60,000 nucleotides of DNA from Lineus longissimus (lineage: Eukaryota; Nemertea; Pilidiophora; Heteronemertea; Lineidae): NCBI RefSeq assembly GCF_910592395.1, contig NC_088311.1, positions 22,230,646 through 22,290,645 of the forward strand. Direction: 5' to 3'. Within the stretch, counting starts at the first letter, position 1; each line of letters begins with the position of its first letter. The notes under the pieces were generated by a model, which made no database searches, was not told the DNA's origin, and saw only the letters and a list, made by a program, of their open reading frames with translations. Made by a program: the position numbers and the translations under genes. Positions 24,463 through 36,027 of the stretch are shown here, piece after piece.

Positions 24463-25525
24463 AACTTGGTCATGAGATTAGGTTAACTATCAAATTATTA
24501 ATGATCCGCCCTTTCAAACTATTTTGAGAATTAGTGGTCGCCTGTCTCACATGTTTCCCTAATCTTACGTTTGTCCACTTCGTGGGGCATTTGCATTGTA
24601 CTTTAGACGCAAGCGAAATCCAGGGATGCATGCAGTTGAACAATACCTTATCTTAAGTAGGCCCAGTCAAAGCACTCTTGTCGGTGGTTAGCATTTCCTC
24701 TTCGCTATTTTTGCTCATTTTGTTCCAGCTTAACTGAAATTGATAGGTATCTTAGTTGAAAGAGTATGCTGCAGGGAGGCAGGCCTAGCTCGGTACATGG
24801 GCACTGAGGAAACACTGTCAGACCATACCATGCCATCCTACAGCAAAATAAGTAAAAAGAGTAACTTTTGTTCTGTTGGTACACGTCAGGTGTCTTTTCT
24901 TAAATTCGCGATGTATTCTATTCTACCTTTTCCTGAACCCATGTCTGGTTTTAAGACAAGCTTAGTCACAAATGCATGGGGATGTGTAACAAGTCAAGAA
25001 CCAAAATATGTTGTATGAAGAATCGCTTTTCAGGGGAACATGCATATAAATTTGGTGTCAACGGTGTGTCAAGTGCCAAGTGTCAATTCTTCTACTTTAA
25101 AACGTTTTTAAAGGTTTCCTTTAGCGTTTCCTCATAAAGTAGTTGAGTCCGTTTCAGATTAGATGAAATTTTTTATTAAGCATCCTTCATTTGGTTTGTT
25201 TTGTAGTGTGTGTCAGATATAATATCAAGACGATGGGTTGGTAAAAACAACATCTCGGCTCACCCCAGTAAGCTTGCCTAATGCCAGGAATGATATTTCA
25301 CCTTGAGGTTAACCGTTTTAATCGACCAAGTTTACAAAGGTTAAGGTGCGAGGGAAAAAACCCGAGTCAGTGTTTCGATGTTCCCAGGCCTTTCCAGTTG
25401 GCTCGTTGGATGGTAGCGGAAGAATGATGAATTATCTCCAGTTACAGCAGTGTATTACCGTGAAGATAATGATATGATAGCAAAGTCAATGTTCCCATAC
25501 CTTAGCTTTCTGCTCGAAAAGTAAT

Positions 25526-25586
25526 ATATCATAATTATTACCTCAAAGTAATATATTATAATTCTATATCATAATTATTACCTCAA
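25526..25586. repeat. Short AT-rich direct repeat
   Basis: The phrase ATATCATAATTATTACCTCA occurs twice, at 25526 and 25566, separated by a related AT-rich spacer. It lies just before a 15-C homopolymer at 25606-25620. Confidence 0.8.
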
Positions 25587-25605
25587 CGCATGATTAGACA
25601 GTAGA

Positions 25606-25620
25606 CCCCCCCCCCCCCCC
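25606..25620. repeat. Homopolymer of 15 C
   Basis: A simple homopolymer tract. Length polymorphism and sequencing error are likely here. Confidence 0.95.
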
Positions 25621-26609
25621 AGAAATCTGTGCAGTGGTATAACCACGAGAGATTGATATTTATTTCCGGTAATAAGAAAATGCATCCCAAAAAATTTGAT
25701 TGTTTTCACATCTTGTACGAAGAAACGGTTTTTACGTTATACGCAATTCGTGCCTTGGATGGGCGTCAGATACGTAGCATTGCTAATGTGTATGTATTTT
25801 AATGGCTAACACTTCTGCTTCGCAATCAGTGTCTCGTCGATTACCAATCACCACATACCATACAGGTAGTGATTATCAAAATCGTTCGTACAGGTATTGT
25901 AAAGACAACAACAGGCCAAAAGTAAAAACAGCGGCGTTGTTGTAACATCATTATTTGTAAATAATCTTAACCCGTACCCAAGACTAAAAGGTATTCCACA
26001 TACAAAATAAATGTAAGTAAATAATCGTTAAAGTACTTGCCTATTGCCGACGTTCAAGTGTCAGTGATAAATTTGTAATTTCATCCCAAAAGTGAGTAGG
26101 AATCTGGCCGCGGCCATTTTCAGTCCAATTACACTGCGCGATCGCAATGTACTAGCTAGCACAATGCACAGTGAAACTGATACTGGCGAAGAGAATACGT
26201 TTTAATGTAATGTTTGCTAAGGAGAATGACCTTTCCCGCGTCCTTCTAAACCTCGATCGCTCACCCTGCATCTTAAGATCAGCACACTCCATAAAGCTGT
26301 TTATCCCGTTAATCAGCGACCAATAAATATCACATCAATAAGGGTTATCTTGCGATAAATAGGTATTTTGCATGTTGGTTGTATCAGGAATAATAATTCT
26401 GATGCTGACCTTACATTGTATATTAACGCTGACAGGTTGATAACACGTCTGTGACTGCGATTGTTATCGTTCTTGCAGTCTCTACTTCATTATCGTCTAT
26501 TGTGTTAATCATCTGTAATGACCACATGGATGTCGTAATACGATGATACAGAGAGTGGACGACGATATGTCTACCCGATTTTGCAAATGTTAAGCATGGC
26601 CATAGCTGG

Positions 26610-26700
26610 GGCATCTTGTCCCTCAATGTATTGCTCAGCTTTCAGACAACGCGCGGCAGAGGCTACGGAGGCAATACTGCTGAAAATTCAGTATGTAGCT
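26610..26700 (+). repeat. Dispersed repeat shared with 42438-42545
   Basis: Contains GCATCTTG, CTCAATGTA, TTGCTCAGCTT, CAGACAAC.CGCG, GGCTACGGAGGCAATAC and a final TTCAGTA, in the same order as at 42438-42545. The later copy has an extra 15-20 bp in the middle. The open plus frame across this copy (26581-26784) is probably incidental. Confidence 0.65.
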
Positions 26701-28600
26701 AGAGAGGAAGGGGACCAAATAATGCCCCCATGGTCAGGATTTCCGGCGAATTTCCAGTGGCCCGTCACTGACATAACAAAATGAATAGCCATGCTGTTTA
26801 GCCTAAACTATCGACCTGTACTATTCAACCAGTACTGAAAAGTTGTAAAGGTTACATTAAGATGGTGATCTATTAGCGTCTACTGGTTACTGGTACCTTG
26901 TTTTCCATGACTGCAACAACAGACTCCGGAGCTGACGAAAACAATGTTTCATGCCTAGTTCTAGGCCTGTGGGAATACACGTCAAAAGCTCGACTCTTCG
27001 CATTATTCTAAACAATTTCTTTCCCACAGGCAAGACAGGTGTACATATCAGAGGCTTAGTCGTTGCTAGATATAGGCCAGATAATGTTCAGGCCAAGGTA
27101 CCGCGCAACACCTATCAGGCCTATCGTTTTTGGTATGGGTACTTTGACTTCCTGGGGCTAGGAAAGTATCGAATGTTTCTCAAAGTGTAACTCCATGTCA
27201 TGCACAGCAGTCAGTTACGACTTGAGCATCCTTTTGTGGTTGTAGACATTTGGCTGGATTTAGAACCAGTTCAGGCCCGCGGACACTGATGTCCAGGAAA
27301 ACTGGGGTATCAGCCAGTAGATCTCCGTCACAAAACTGAAAGAATTATTTGAAAGGCTCTGCATGGTTACTCTAAGCTATGACATTTTCGGTGCCAGCGG
27401 ACGATCCTCGATACAGTTTGTAACCGCCCCGGACCGCATCTAAATCTTGATTAACTACCTTATAACCGACCTCTTTTTTGGCTAAAATTTCATTTCAGAT
27501 CGATATTCAGCTTGCAGCATACTTTGCTTATTAATGATTCCAAACCTTTTTTCTTCTGACAGTCATTCAGATAATACATTTTGTTCTAAGACAAGAGTTT
27601 GCACGTTTTCGGCACGTTATCCTGTTCTTTATGTTGAAGACGAGAATTCTTCACAACCTTTCATAAAGCTTTTAGAGCGGATTGACACATATTTTTACAT
27701 TTCCTAACACTCCACAGGTAAAGTAGCGCAATTATGTCGGCAGAATGTTTGAAGATCGTCCGATGCTGATGGCGGTGTCGTACAAGAATGAGGCTAAGTA
27801 GTATTTTCAAAACCTAAATGATATAACGATTAGCATTTAAAGTGATACCAGCTGTCTTTGGTATCTCTACCAAATGTTTTTTATCTTTATTACCGCCAAA
27901 CATCAATATCAACATCTTGTACATGTTACAGGTGACTAAATCCATTGTTGTTCTTACCACACACAATCGACAGAATTCAAGACACTTTAAACTCAAAAAT
28001 GATTTTAAGACATTTTTGGAGAGAAAAAATATTGCAATTAATCATGTCCGTTTGCCAGCTGGTATCCAACAAGGCATAAAAAACTCAATTTTTTTTTTCA
28101 AATAGTTCATCTCATGACGTCCATATAGACCACCAAGGTTTTTGCATCTCATCAAGATTACGCTGTACTCCGGTTACGGTTATTATCTGAAAGGGGGTAT
28201 AGACCACAAGGTTCAAGATGTATGACATCATGTGTCAACAAAGAACCACATTCTCAATTTCAAAGATTTCGGTTGTCAGTAGCCACGGGCTGTCCGCTGA
28301 TTTTTATGTGCTACAGTCGAAATGATGAACATTGCATACATGAATGACGTACGTCTCTCCCATAGTGAGAAGTTCATTTGTGTCATGGGCAGGAATAACC
28401 GCCAGCAGTGGCTTTAAATGTATCTACCGAAGAACCAGTTAAGAATCAATACTGTAACTTACATCCGACTGTCATAATCACCTATATGATCATCGTCATA
28501 GTCGTTCATATACCAACTAATGTCATCGGCATTAACAATTAATATATTGCCCTGCCAGCACCAAGGCACCTGGCCTACCGTATTGAAGAATCGATAGTAC

Positions 28601-28798
28601 CATCTGAACAGCAACACATCCAGCTATCATGGTCACTATGGTGAAGAATTAATTCCTTGCCATTCGCACATTGATTGCAATGTTCCTTGCCGTAACAGGT
28701 GATTGTCGATATCGGGTGATTGCAATTTGCAGAAGAATTGCAATAGTTCATTTCAGTATTATTGTGTCTCGTTAACGAATGATGGGTTCTGGTGCAGG
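28601..28798 (-). CDS. Candidate cysteine-rich extracellular exon
   Basis: A possible 198-bp minus-strand exon. The acceptor is gaccgctgctgcattag. The donor is GTACTATC after GATG (a second donor, GTAGGC, lies 22 bases on). It is phase 1-1 and encodes about 65 residues with nine Cys, including NYCNSSANCNHP, CYGKEHCNQCANG and WMCCCSDG. Cys density, N-x-S sequons and phase 1-1 are typical of secreted or receptor ectodomain exons (EGF-like or similar). It lies upstream of the phosphatase stalk on the same strand and could belong to that gene. The Cys spacing matches no family I can name. Confidence 0.4.
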
Positions 28799-31700
28799 CT
28801 AATGCAGCAGCGGTCAATGTAAAGGATCCCCCCTTACAAACACACAGGCGATCGATAATCACTTGATATAATATATCATTGCTTTTTTCTGGGGCTAGCT
28901 ATGACTCGACACAGGCTAATTCCCCCAGAACTTGTAGCTAAATCGCTAGCAGAGGTTCAACACTTTTTACTCAAGATGTCCTCGGATGAACTGTTTACTC
29001 TCCTCCTAGAGAGGCTGCATTCATCAAGTTATTTTTCATCATGTGTATTTTAGGACGATAAGGCTGGCAGGGGAACTCTCATTGAATGGCTAGCTATATT
29101 AAGGGTTACGTTATAATGAAAGAAGACCCCGTTTTCCTATAGTGTAAATCATATCACACACTAAGAGACTTTCTGTCATAAATATTGATAAGCTAGTTTG
29201 TTTGTAAATGCGCTAGATACTGAATATTTATTTTGTGGGCAGATTTGTGTTTACCAATACGGCGGATTGATACAATCCTATCTTGTCCTTTTTACTCACG
29301 GCATTAAATATCTCGCCAAGAATTAGATAGTTGTGTAAACTGAATGGTTAATCATGATAATTAACAAGTTTTTAGCAGGTTGTGATAGGCGAGATGGCCG
29401 ATTTTCGCTATGTATTGGATTCTTAGGGTTTCTGTCAGAGTGTTCGTTACCTACCGTTCCCTCAAGGAAGCAACGGGTACCAATCAACTCGTACCCTGGA
29501 AAATTAGGAAAAACAACTTTTTAGATCTAGAAATGTGTTTACCACAGATGATATTCACACATCAGACCTAAAAATCCGAATTCTGGATTGACATTTGTTA
29601 TGAAATCTGTTGAAAATTCTTTGTCCTAAAACAAAAACTAGAAATAGAAAAAAGTACCCTCAAACGATACCGGGCAAAAAACCCTGACTTCTCATTTCAA
29701 ATTTGATACTTGTATTTACTGATTCATGTCATTCTGTTACAAAGATAACAAATCGATACATGTATCAGCGCCTTATTTCTCTGTATGCCGGAGAAAATAT
29801 TTCTGAAATGAAACCAAATTACGTGTATACACCTACCCGCTTACCTGTGTGTTTTTATGGTACAGGGTAATACGGCCTCAAACTAATGAAGTAGCTTGAT
29901 CTACCATCCGTCCACAGAGCATCCGTGCAATTCGCCGTGTCTAATTGCTTTAGTTCAAATCCCGCACCTCATTCGGGAGCACAGTTAGTAACCTTGCGTT
30001 CTTGAGTACCCCTGATTACCATCCATACGACCATGGAACTACATCATACTCTCATGATGCGACCAATGCAGGAAGTTCATTAGTCTACAATGGGCAATAC
30101 TTTTGTTGACAGGCTATCATTGACAGGCTATATGTGCAGTACGTATACCAATGCGCAACAGAATGGTTTGCATTGTACACTCTGGTGCTGCACTGCTCTG
30201 CAACAGGTGATGATTGTACCCTTATTATGCATCATTTGTAACCAAATGGAAAGCAAATGAAGTCGCAATAATCTCAGGCTCAAGTCAAATTCGGAAGCCT
30301 GGTGGTTCGACATGATTTTGTCAACTTGCGAGGAAAGAACATCACGGACATCCTGTAATATACTCCGCTTGTCGATATTTTTTGTAACGAAGGGGTAAAA
30401 ACGTTTGAATCTAAGGATGCATCATTTGGGGCTGATTAAGGCGGCCTGGATGGACTCTTGTACTTTTGACATGTTAAGTAAATTAAATAAGACAAGCTTA
30501 CGTTCCCAATATATATACGTGATAGATATATGAGGCTGACAAGCGTTATCTTGTCATCCTCTTGTCATCAACGTGACAGATTTGTTGCGCGGGCAGGTGA
30601 TTATTACATTCTTGTTCGATAATTTGAGTGCCTTTTGGGGTGGAGGTTGGTTTCCCACTTATACATTACATGCACGCCGCACATACACTGAGAACTCAAA
30701 AAATGGCGTACTTACGCTGTCCGCTGCTCCACTGGAATCTCACCGCGGGCGTTTTCTCACCCGCTCCTCGACACAGATGTAATTTTGCCCTTGGCTCAGC
30801 GTCACACAGGCTGGGGGTATAACAATAGGCCTACATCTTCAAAGAAGCTTGTAACCGATATTCGCTCAGCCCGTTTTTTTAGTGTCCGTCTTAACAGAAT
30901 GGTATAAAGCCAATTTTCAAAGTGTAAGTTGTTATTGCCACACTGGCAGTAGACATATCACTGAGACTGCATGGTGCCGCTAAATGTCAGTTTTTCCCAA
31001 ATTGTCACCGATAATATGACTTTGGGCCAGTGTCATCTCTGGCCAAGGCAAAGGCAATCTCGTGACGGCGCAGACAATTTAAAAATGCCATCCTATATTG
31101 AATGATTCTTCCCGCGAGAATACAAATGTAATACAAGCAACGACCAGTCCTGGATAAATCTAAGATACATCCCAATCAATGGCAAAAGCAACTAAGTCAA
31201 CCAAGTTAATTAAAGGGAACTGCTCCTATGATTGTGACTTTGTCTTCATACGACCAAAATGAGATTAATGAAAATAATGATATAAACTCGAGTTTCGAAT
31301 AAGCCTTCTGGGCTTTCGCACGTAGGCCCTCGTCATGTACAACAATGAATGACGTTCCGAATATGATATATTGGACAGCAGTTACAACACAGAAAATATC
31401 ATATTACAACTGGTAGTGAATCACGTGATGTTTATCAGGATATTAAACATAATCTAATAACATGAACATACTAGTATATCTCTGGAAGAATTAGTATCAC
31501 ATCTCCAATTGCTGAAAGGATTTATGCGAATTGCAATCTAACTATAGCTTTGGTCTGTGCCAGTATCGTAAACATAACTAACACAATCAAGGGAAGCGGG
31601 GATTTTTTTCATTCCGAAGTTTGCAAAATGATAGATTTATGTTCTGTATAATACCAGTGTGCAGAGTGAGGGATTTATATGACAGACTACGTGCTATAAG

Positions 31701-34700
31701 TGTTTACTCTTCGTTCTGTTTCAGCGGAGCACAATGACATTATAGGGGTGAGGTAACGACCTAAAGCCCCTATTATCCAAATGAACATGGCCCAAATCCA
31801 TTGTATCCCACTCAAGGAAAACGAAAGGAACTACTTACAATGTGCAGTACTGTCACGTGAACTGTGACATTGGTAAAGCCTGCGCGAGCTACAAACGCAA
31901 TCAGCTGTGAGACCACAAGGAGAATTCATCTTGGAGTATGACAGAGGAAGGTCATGGAAGTATGAACAATAGTACGTTATTATGTTCGAGTCGATCCAGT
32001 TGGGTAGAATTTGGCCGGATCGACTTGAACGTAGTCTACGCATTTTTGTTCAGATTCGGGGTATTATACAGCGTAGTTCCTCTGCGTGCAATTAGGTGTT
32101 TACGCACCATTCGGTGTAATAGTAAATACGATCCTGGCACCAATAGAAACGAATCGTTTCTGGAGTACAACCACTTTACTGATTGAACCTTGGTATTCTC
32201 AGAATCAACATGTGCTAACGCCACAAATCGTTCAGAACACGGAAGAGCAATTAACTTCGAGGTGGTTTTTACAACACTTCCTGTCATCTGTTTGTTTGAA
32301 ATGCCAAAACATGGCCGTGATGCGTGTGTTGATGTTGATTAAATACCACAAATGTCATGAGTGTAATATCTGGCTTGAAGACCATTGCCAGTCCCCAGCA
32401 TACTCTAAATTGCAACAATACGTCATTTTTTAATACAGTGTACTTGGGATATTGTATTCTATCGTAATCTGTATCTTTACAGGCGAAAAGTATTAAATAA
32501 TTGGATGAAATCAGTAGACCATTGAGAACTATTTTTATACGCACGATATGCAAATTAATTGACCTAGGGTCAAGGACAGTGTAGTCCATTATTCAACATG
32601 GCCGGGGCCTGGTATGTCAAGGCAGTTACGACTCGACCATATACCTTAGCAAAACAGGTGGTGAAATTTATGAGGTATTTACATGTTCATCCCCTTGATA
32701 GTCAGCGATGTTTTGTTTTATTGGCGGAGCGTTATTAGTTATAACCGGTGAAATGCGTACAGCTTGGAAGAAAACACAACCTGCCAATCATGATAAATAG
32801 CAAAATAGTATATATTGACTAAGGTCATTCTGCCTTAGGTTTCCTGGAAGCACCTTAACGTACAACCTTGATCATAACAAAATAAACAACATTTTCTGAT
32901 GTTTTCAGATCAACTTTAGAAAGGTAACATTATTCTGAGTAAACAGCAAAGTGGAGCCACCGTACTTTGTTTTCTTGTATGTTTTTGACTGAATTTATAT
33001 CGCCTTTTTACAAGAAACCGGCTCCTTTTTATGAACCCGGTGTTCTGACCATGTTTCACAGATCTTCCCAATACATTATGAACATCTGTGTGAATTACAT
33101 GTATGCTGTTCGCAATTTAGAACCTTTTAGGGTATGTTCACTACATCTGTAGCTTATGTTTCCGGCAAGTATATGGGGCCTACACAAATGACGGTCGATG
33201 GTATCTTAGTTTAACCAGATGTTCAATGTGAAATCCTGTTTGAAACCTAAAGAAAGTGTTTCACCTAATTCTATCTCGGCTATCTCTTTACATCGGATAT
33301 TTTGTTCGAATATTGTAAGAATGTGAAGTGGGTTTGGAGAGCCACTCCATCAAAACTGGTAAGATTAGATCGTGATGATGGAGATGGATAGACTACATCC
33401 ATACTCGAGTTTATGTCAGTTCGTTGTCTAACAAACATCCCGGCCAATGATAAATCGACGAGTCCTCATCAACGGGTGATTGGATTGGAAACAGTAGGGC
33501 AGGAAGTGGGCATTGTTGAGTTGGTAACTATTCTATTCTTTCTTGATTTTTAAATTGGTGGTTTGGTTGACGCAAGAGTAATGGCCTTGGTTGATGCACT
33601 GGCTCGAATCTCTCACATCGCAAGTCTTTCCCCCGCCATGCACGCTGTGGGATGTGTTGGATTGATAACAGTATTGTTTTTCTATTATTGTTGCCTCATG
33701 CCTCTAATGCAGCTTGAGTCCATCCTGAGATTCAGGCTTTTTTATTCCTACGTCATATTCAAAACACAATATCGACAGTCGTAGTATGCTGAAAACCACT
33801 GGTTATGCCAGGATGACTTGAGTCAGTTAATAGGTTGGTTTCCAGGTGGCTGGCGACGATGATTGTAAGAGATAACTACAAAATATTGATCCGGCTATTC
33901 ACGAAGGGTTAAAAATCGCTGGACATTTCATTTCACTCTCAGCAGCTAGCATATCGCGACGTGAAATGATAATATCGCGGTTCATGACACGTTTTGTTTA
34001 CATTCAGCTAACAACAGGCGTTTCCTTGTCAACTGTTCACCCGAATCGATCGAGCAGACGATAATTGGCGAATACGGCCAAGTAGCCGCAGCGGCGTTCA
34101 CATCTCCAAGGGCTATTTGCACGCTAGTGATGAATTAATGATAAGCTACAGGTTGTTAGCTCGTCAGGGTAGATCTTGGCGTGTCGTTGAAAGTCAAATT
34201 TCAACCTCCTCGGCGCGCTTCATAAATATTCATCATATAGCTATTAGGATTGAATTAATGGTAAATTTACAACTCACGAACGAAGAGATTGTGCGAGATC
34301 ACATCTCACAAGGTCGCTACGCCCACCGCTACGAAACCAACCAAAACGTTCACTCACAGTTTGGTCTTGCATGTGCGCATGGGAACTTTGTAATAGTTCA
34401 GTCCAACTAAACTCAGATGGCCGATATCAAATTTCCGGTGCGAGAAGGCTCATGGCTGTACTTGCACCCAAACGTTACTAAAACGCGTTTTTTTTATGCA
34501 TTCCAGATTTCGTGAGGGGCACAAGAGAGAAGAGGCTTCCGCGAACCTCCTCCCCGCAAAAAAATAGATATGTGTCACCATGGTTTGAAGCCAGTGCACA
34601 ATGTACAGTGATATTGTGCTACCTGATGCATGTATTAAACAGGATTGAAGCAGAAAACAGAACTATAGTTCCAGCCGATTTCCTCGATTATCGATCATGA

Positions 34701-34951
34701 TGTACCGTTCCGATGGGTGCAACATCTGACACGTCGTGTCATCAATCTCCGGCAGTGCTAAACCATGATCAATCGTTTGGAAGAATAAACACCGGCAGAT
34801 TCTGTCCTTGTCATAGTTTGTAAGATTTTCTCCGGTGTTAACATGTTTTATGTATCATAACATTGATCACTTGTATGTCAATCAGACGCACCCTTGTCCA
34901 TGTTACATCTACGTTAAAGGACAAAAAGGTCGGTTGAGTTAGTGGAACAGA

Positions 34952-35061
34952 GGACCTCTCGCTTATAAGGCCATCACTCTACTGACTGAGCTAAAGGGAA
35001 ATTCCCTTTAGCTTCCCTTTAGCTCAGTCAGTAGAGTGATGGCCTTATAAGCGAGAGGTCC
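34952..35061. repeat. Perfect 49-bp inverted repeat of the tRNA-like sequence
   Basis: The left arm 34952-35000 is the exact reverse complement of the right arm 35013-35061. The spacer is 12 bp (ATTCCCTTTAGC), which itself repeats the arm end. The arms comprise the 5' half of the tRNA-like unit, including the A box and anticodon-like region. Transcribed, this would form a long hairpin. Perfect identity suggests a recent event. The same unit occurs once more, singly, at 35284-35355. Confidence 0.93.
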
Positions 35062-35084
35062 CTGGTTCAATCCCCGGTTGGACC
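35013..35084 (+). repeat. tRNA-like sequence, copy 1 (in the left LTR)
   Basis: Shows a Pol III A box (TAGCTCAGTCAG), an anticodon-loop-like CTTATAA and a B box (GGTTCAATCCC). A T5 run that could terminate Pol III follows at 35091-35095. It fits the tRNA layout with anticodon TAU, but the acceptor arms (TTCCCTT and TTGGACC) pair at only two of seven positions and the T stem has a mismatch. It is therefore a tRNA-derived promoter or relic, not a functional tRNA. Confidence 0.75.
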
Positions 35085-35108
35085 TTGATGTTTTTCCTCT
35101 GTTACATT

Positions 35109-35123
35109 TGGCGCCCAACGTGG
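35109..35123 (+). promoter_or_regulatory. Primer-binding site for tRNA-Lys
   Basis: TGGCGCCCAACGTGG matches the complement of the 3' end, including CCA, of the common metazoan tRNA-Lys(CUU) over 15 bases. It sits two bases after an LTR-type ...ACA end, which is where reverse transcription priming occurs in LTR elements and retroviruses. Confidence 0.75.
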
Positions 35124-35283
35124 TAAAAGGGTACTAATAATTTGTTTAGATGCTGGTGTGTCTTTGGACAATGAATTAACCCTTTGTTTCACGTAAGAAC
35201 CCGGTTGTGAGGACACAACTTTCCCGGACAGGGGGAGTATGTAGTGGTGGCATCATTCCTACTAGCCCAGGCTAGAGAGGAAA

Positions 35284-35355
35284 TTCCCTTTAGCTCGGTC
35301 GGTAGAGTGATGGCCTTATAAGCGAGAGGTCCCGGGTTCAATCCCAGGTTGGACC
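35284..35355 (+). repeat. tRNA-like sequence, copy 2 (in the right LTR)
   Basis: Same layout as copy 1, with A box TAGCTCGGTCGG and B box GGTTCAATCCC, and the same downstream T5. It differs at a few bases; the central T-stem pair differs but is mismatched in both copies. The acceptor stem is again unpaired. Both copies are followed by identical TTGATGTTTTTCCTCTGTTA. Confidence 0.75.
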
Positions 35356-35710
35356 TTGATGTTTTTCCTCTGTTACATTAGGTACACAGGAGGATAATGC
35401 CCCTTTTTGCCACAATGCGCCACCACATGTAGCAGTGCACTGAAACTGATTACTAGCAATGATTTTCGCTATTTTGTACACCCTGTACAATATCATAGGT
35501 CAATAGACCTTTCGATGATTACACAAATTGGTGTCAATTATTTTCTAAAATTCTAGGGTGACAATAATAGTTATGACCACGCTTAACTAACCAATCATGA
35601 ACTCATTTGTCACAATGAAAAAGGAATGAATGCCAGCATTAATTATGCACGATAAAGAAGCTACAAATATCAAAATCCTAGTCATTTGCATAGGGACGTC
35701 GTGTTTCTTT

Positions 35711-36027
35711 GCAAGAGGAGGAGGAGGGAGAGATTGGGGAGAACAAGAAGGAGACGAGAGAAAGAAAAGAAGAAGAGGAGGGAGATGTTGGGGAGAACAA
35801 GAAGGAGAGGGAGGAGGAGAAGAAAGGGAAGAAGAAATTGAAGAAAAAGGAGAAGAAAAAAAGAGGTAGGGGAGACTGATGAGGAGATGACAAGAAGGAG
35901 AACAACAACAAGAAGCCGGGAAATGAGAAGAAGGAATGGGAGGGAGATGGGGAGAAGGACAAGAAGGACAAGGGGAAGTAGAAGGGAAAGAAATACGAAA
36001 AAGATGAAAACAAGGAGAAATAACAAG
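35711..36027 (+). repeat. Purine-rich (GGAGAA-type) tract, about 315 bp
   Basis: Almost entirely A and G on the plus strand, in units such as GGAGGA, GAAGAA and GGGGAGAACAAGAAGGAGA. The long open frames on both strands here (35630-35869 and 35887-36135 plus, 35678-36119 minus) come from the lack of stops in low-complexity sequence and are not genes. Confidence 0.93.

Larger units (their letters stand above)
19407..34951. other. Mostly non-coding, repeat-bearing stretch
   Basis: Apart from the items listed separately (20083, 24293, 25526, 26610 and 28601), no gene could be supported on either strand. Open frames are short, lack splice context and show no recognisable domains. If the candidate ectodomain exons are real, this is intron space of the phosphatase gene. 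Confidence 0.6.
35013..35377 (+). mobile_element. Miniature LTR retrotransposon (TRIM-like) with tRNA-like sequence in its LTRs
   Basis: The right LTR is 35240-35377 (138 bp), starting TGTAGTGG and ending TGTTACA. The left LTR ends at 35106 with the same TGTTACA; its 5' part is lost or replaced by the inverted copy at 34952. Two bases after the left LTR lies TGGCGCCCAACGTGG (35109-35123), complementary to the 3' end of animal tRNA-Lys(CUU), the standard primer-binding site layout. Just before the right LTR is a purine-rich ACAGGGGGAGTA, like a polypurine tract. The internal part is only about 133 bp and has no coding capacity, so it would move in trans. The LTRs carry a Pol III-type A/B-box unit. 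Confidence 0.72.

Noticed and set aside
32036-32589. Overlapping open frames on both strands, one with VKWLYSRNDSF, briefly considered as an Ig domain
   Set aside because: No Cys spacing typical of Ig, no convincing acceptor and donor pair, and frames equally open on the opposite strand.
35013-35355. Functional tRNA genes (anticodon TAU)
   Set aside because: Acceptor arms do not pair (two of seven) and the T stem has a mismatch in both copies. A tRNA-derived promoter relic is the better reading.
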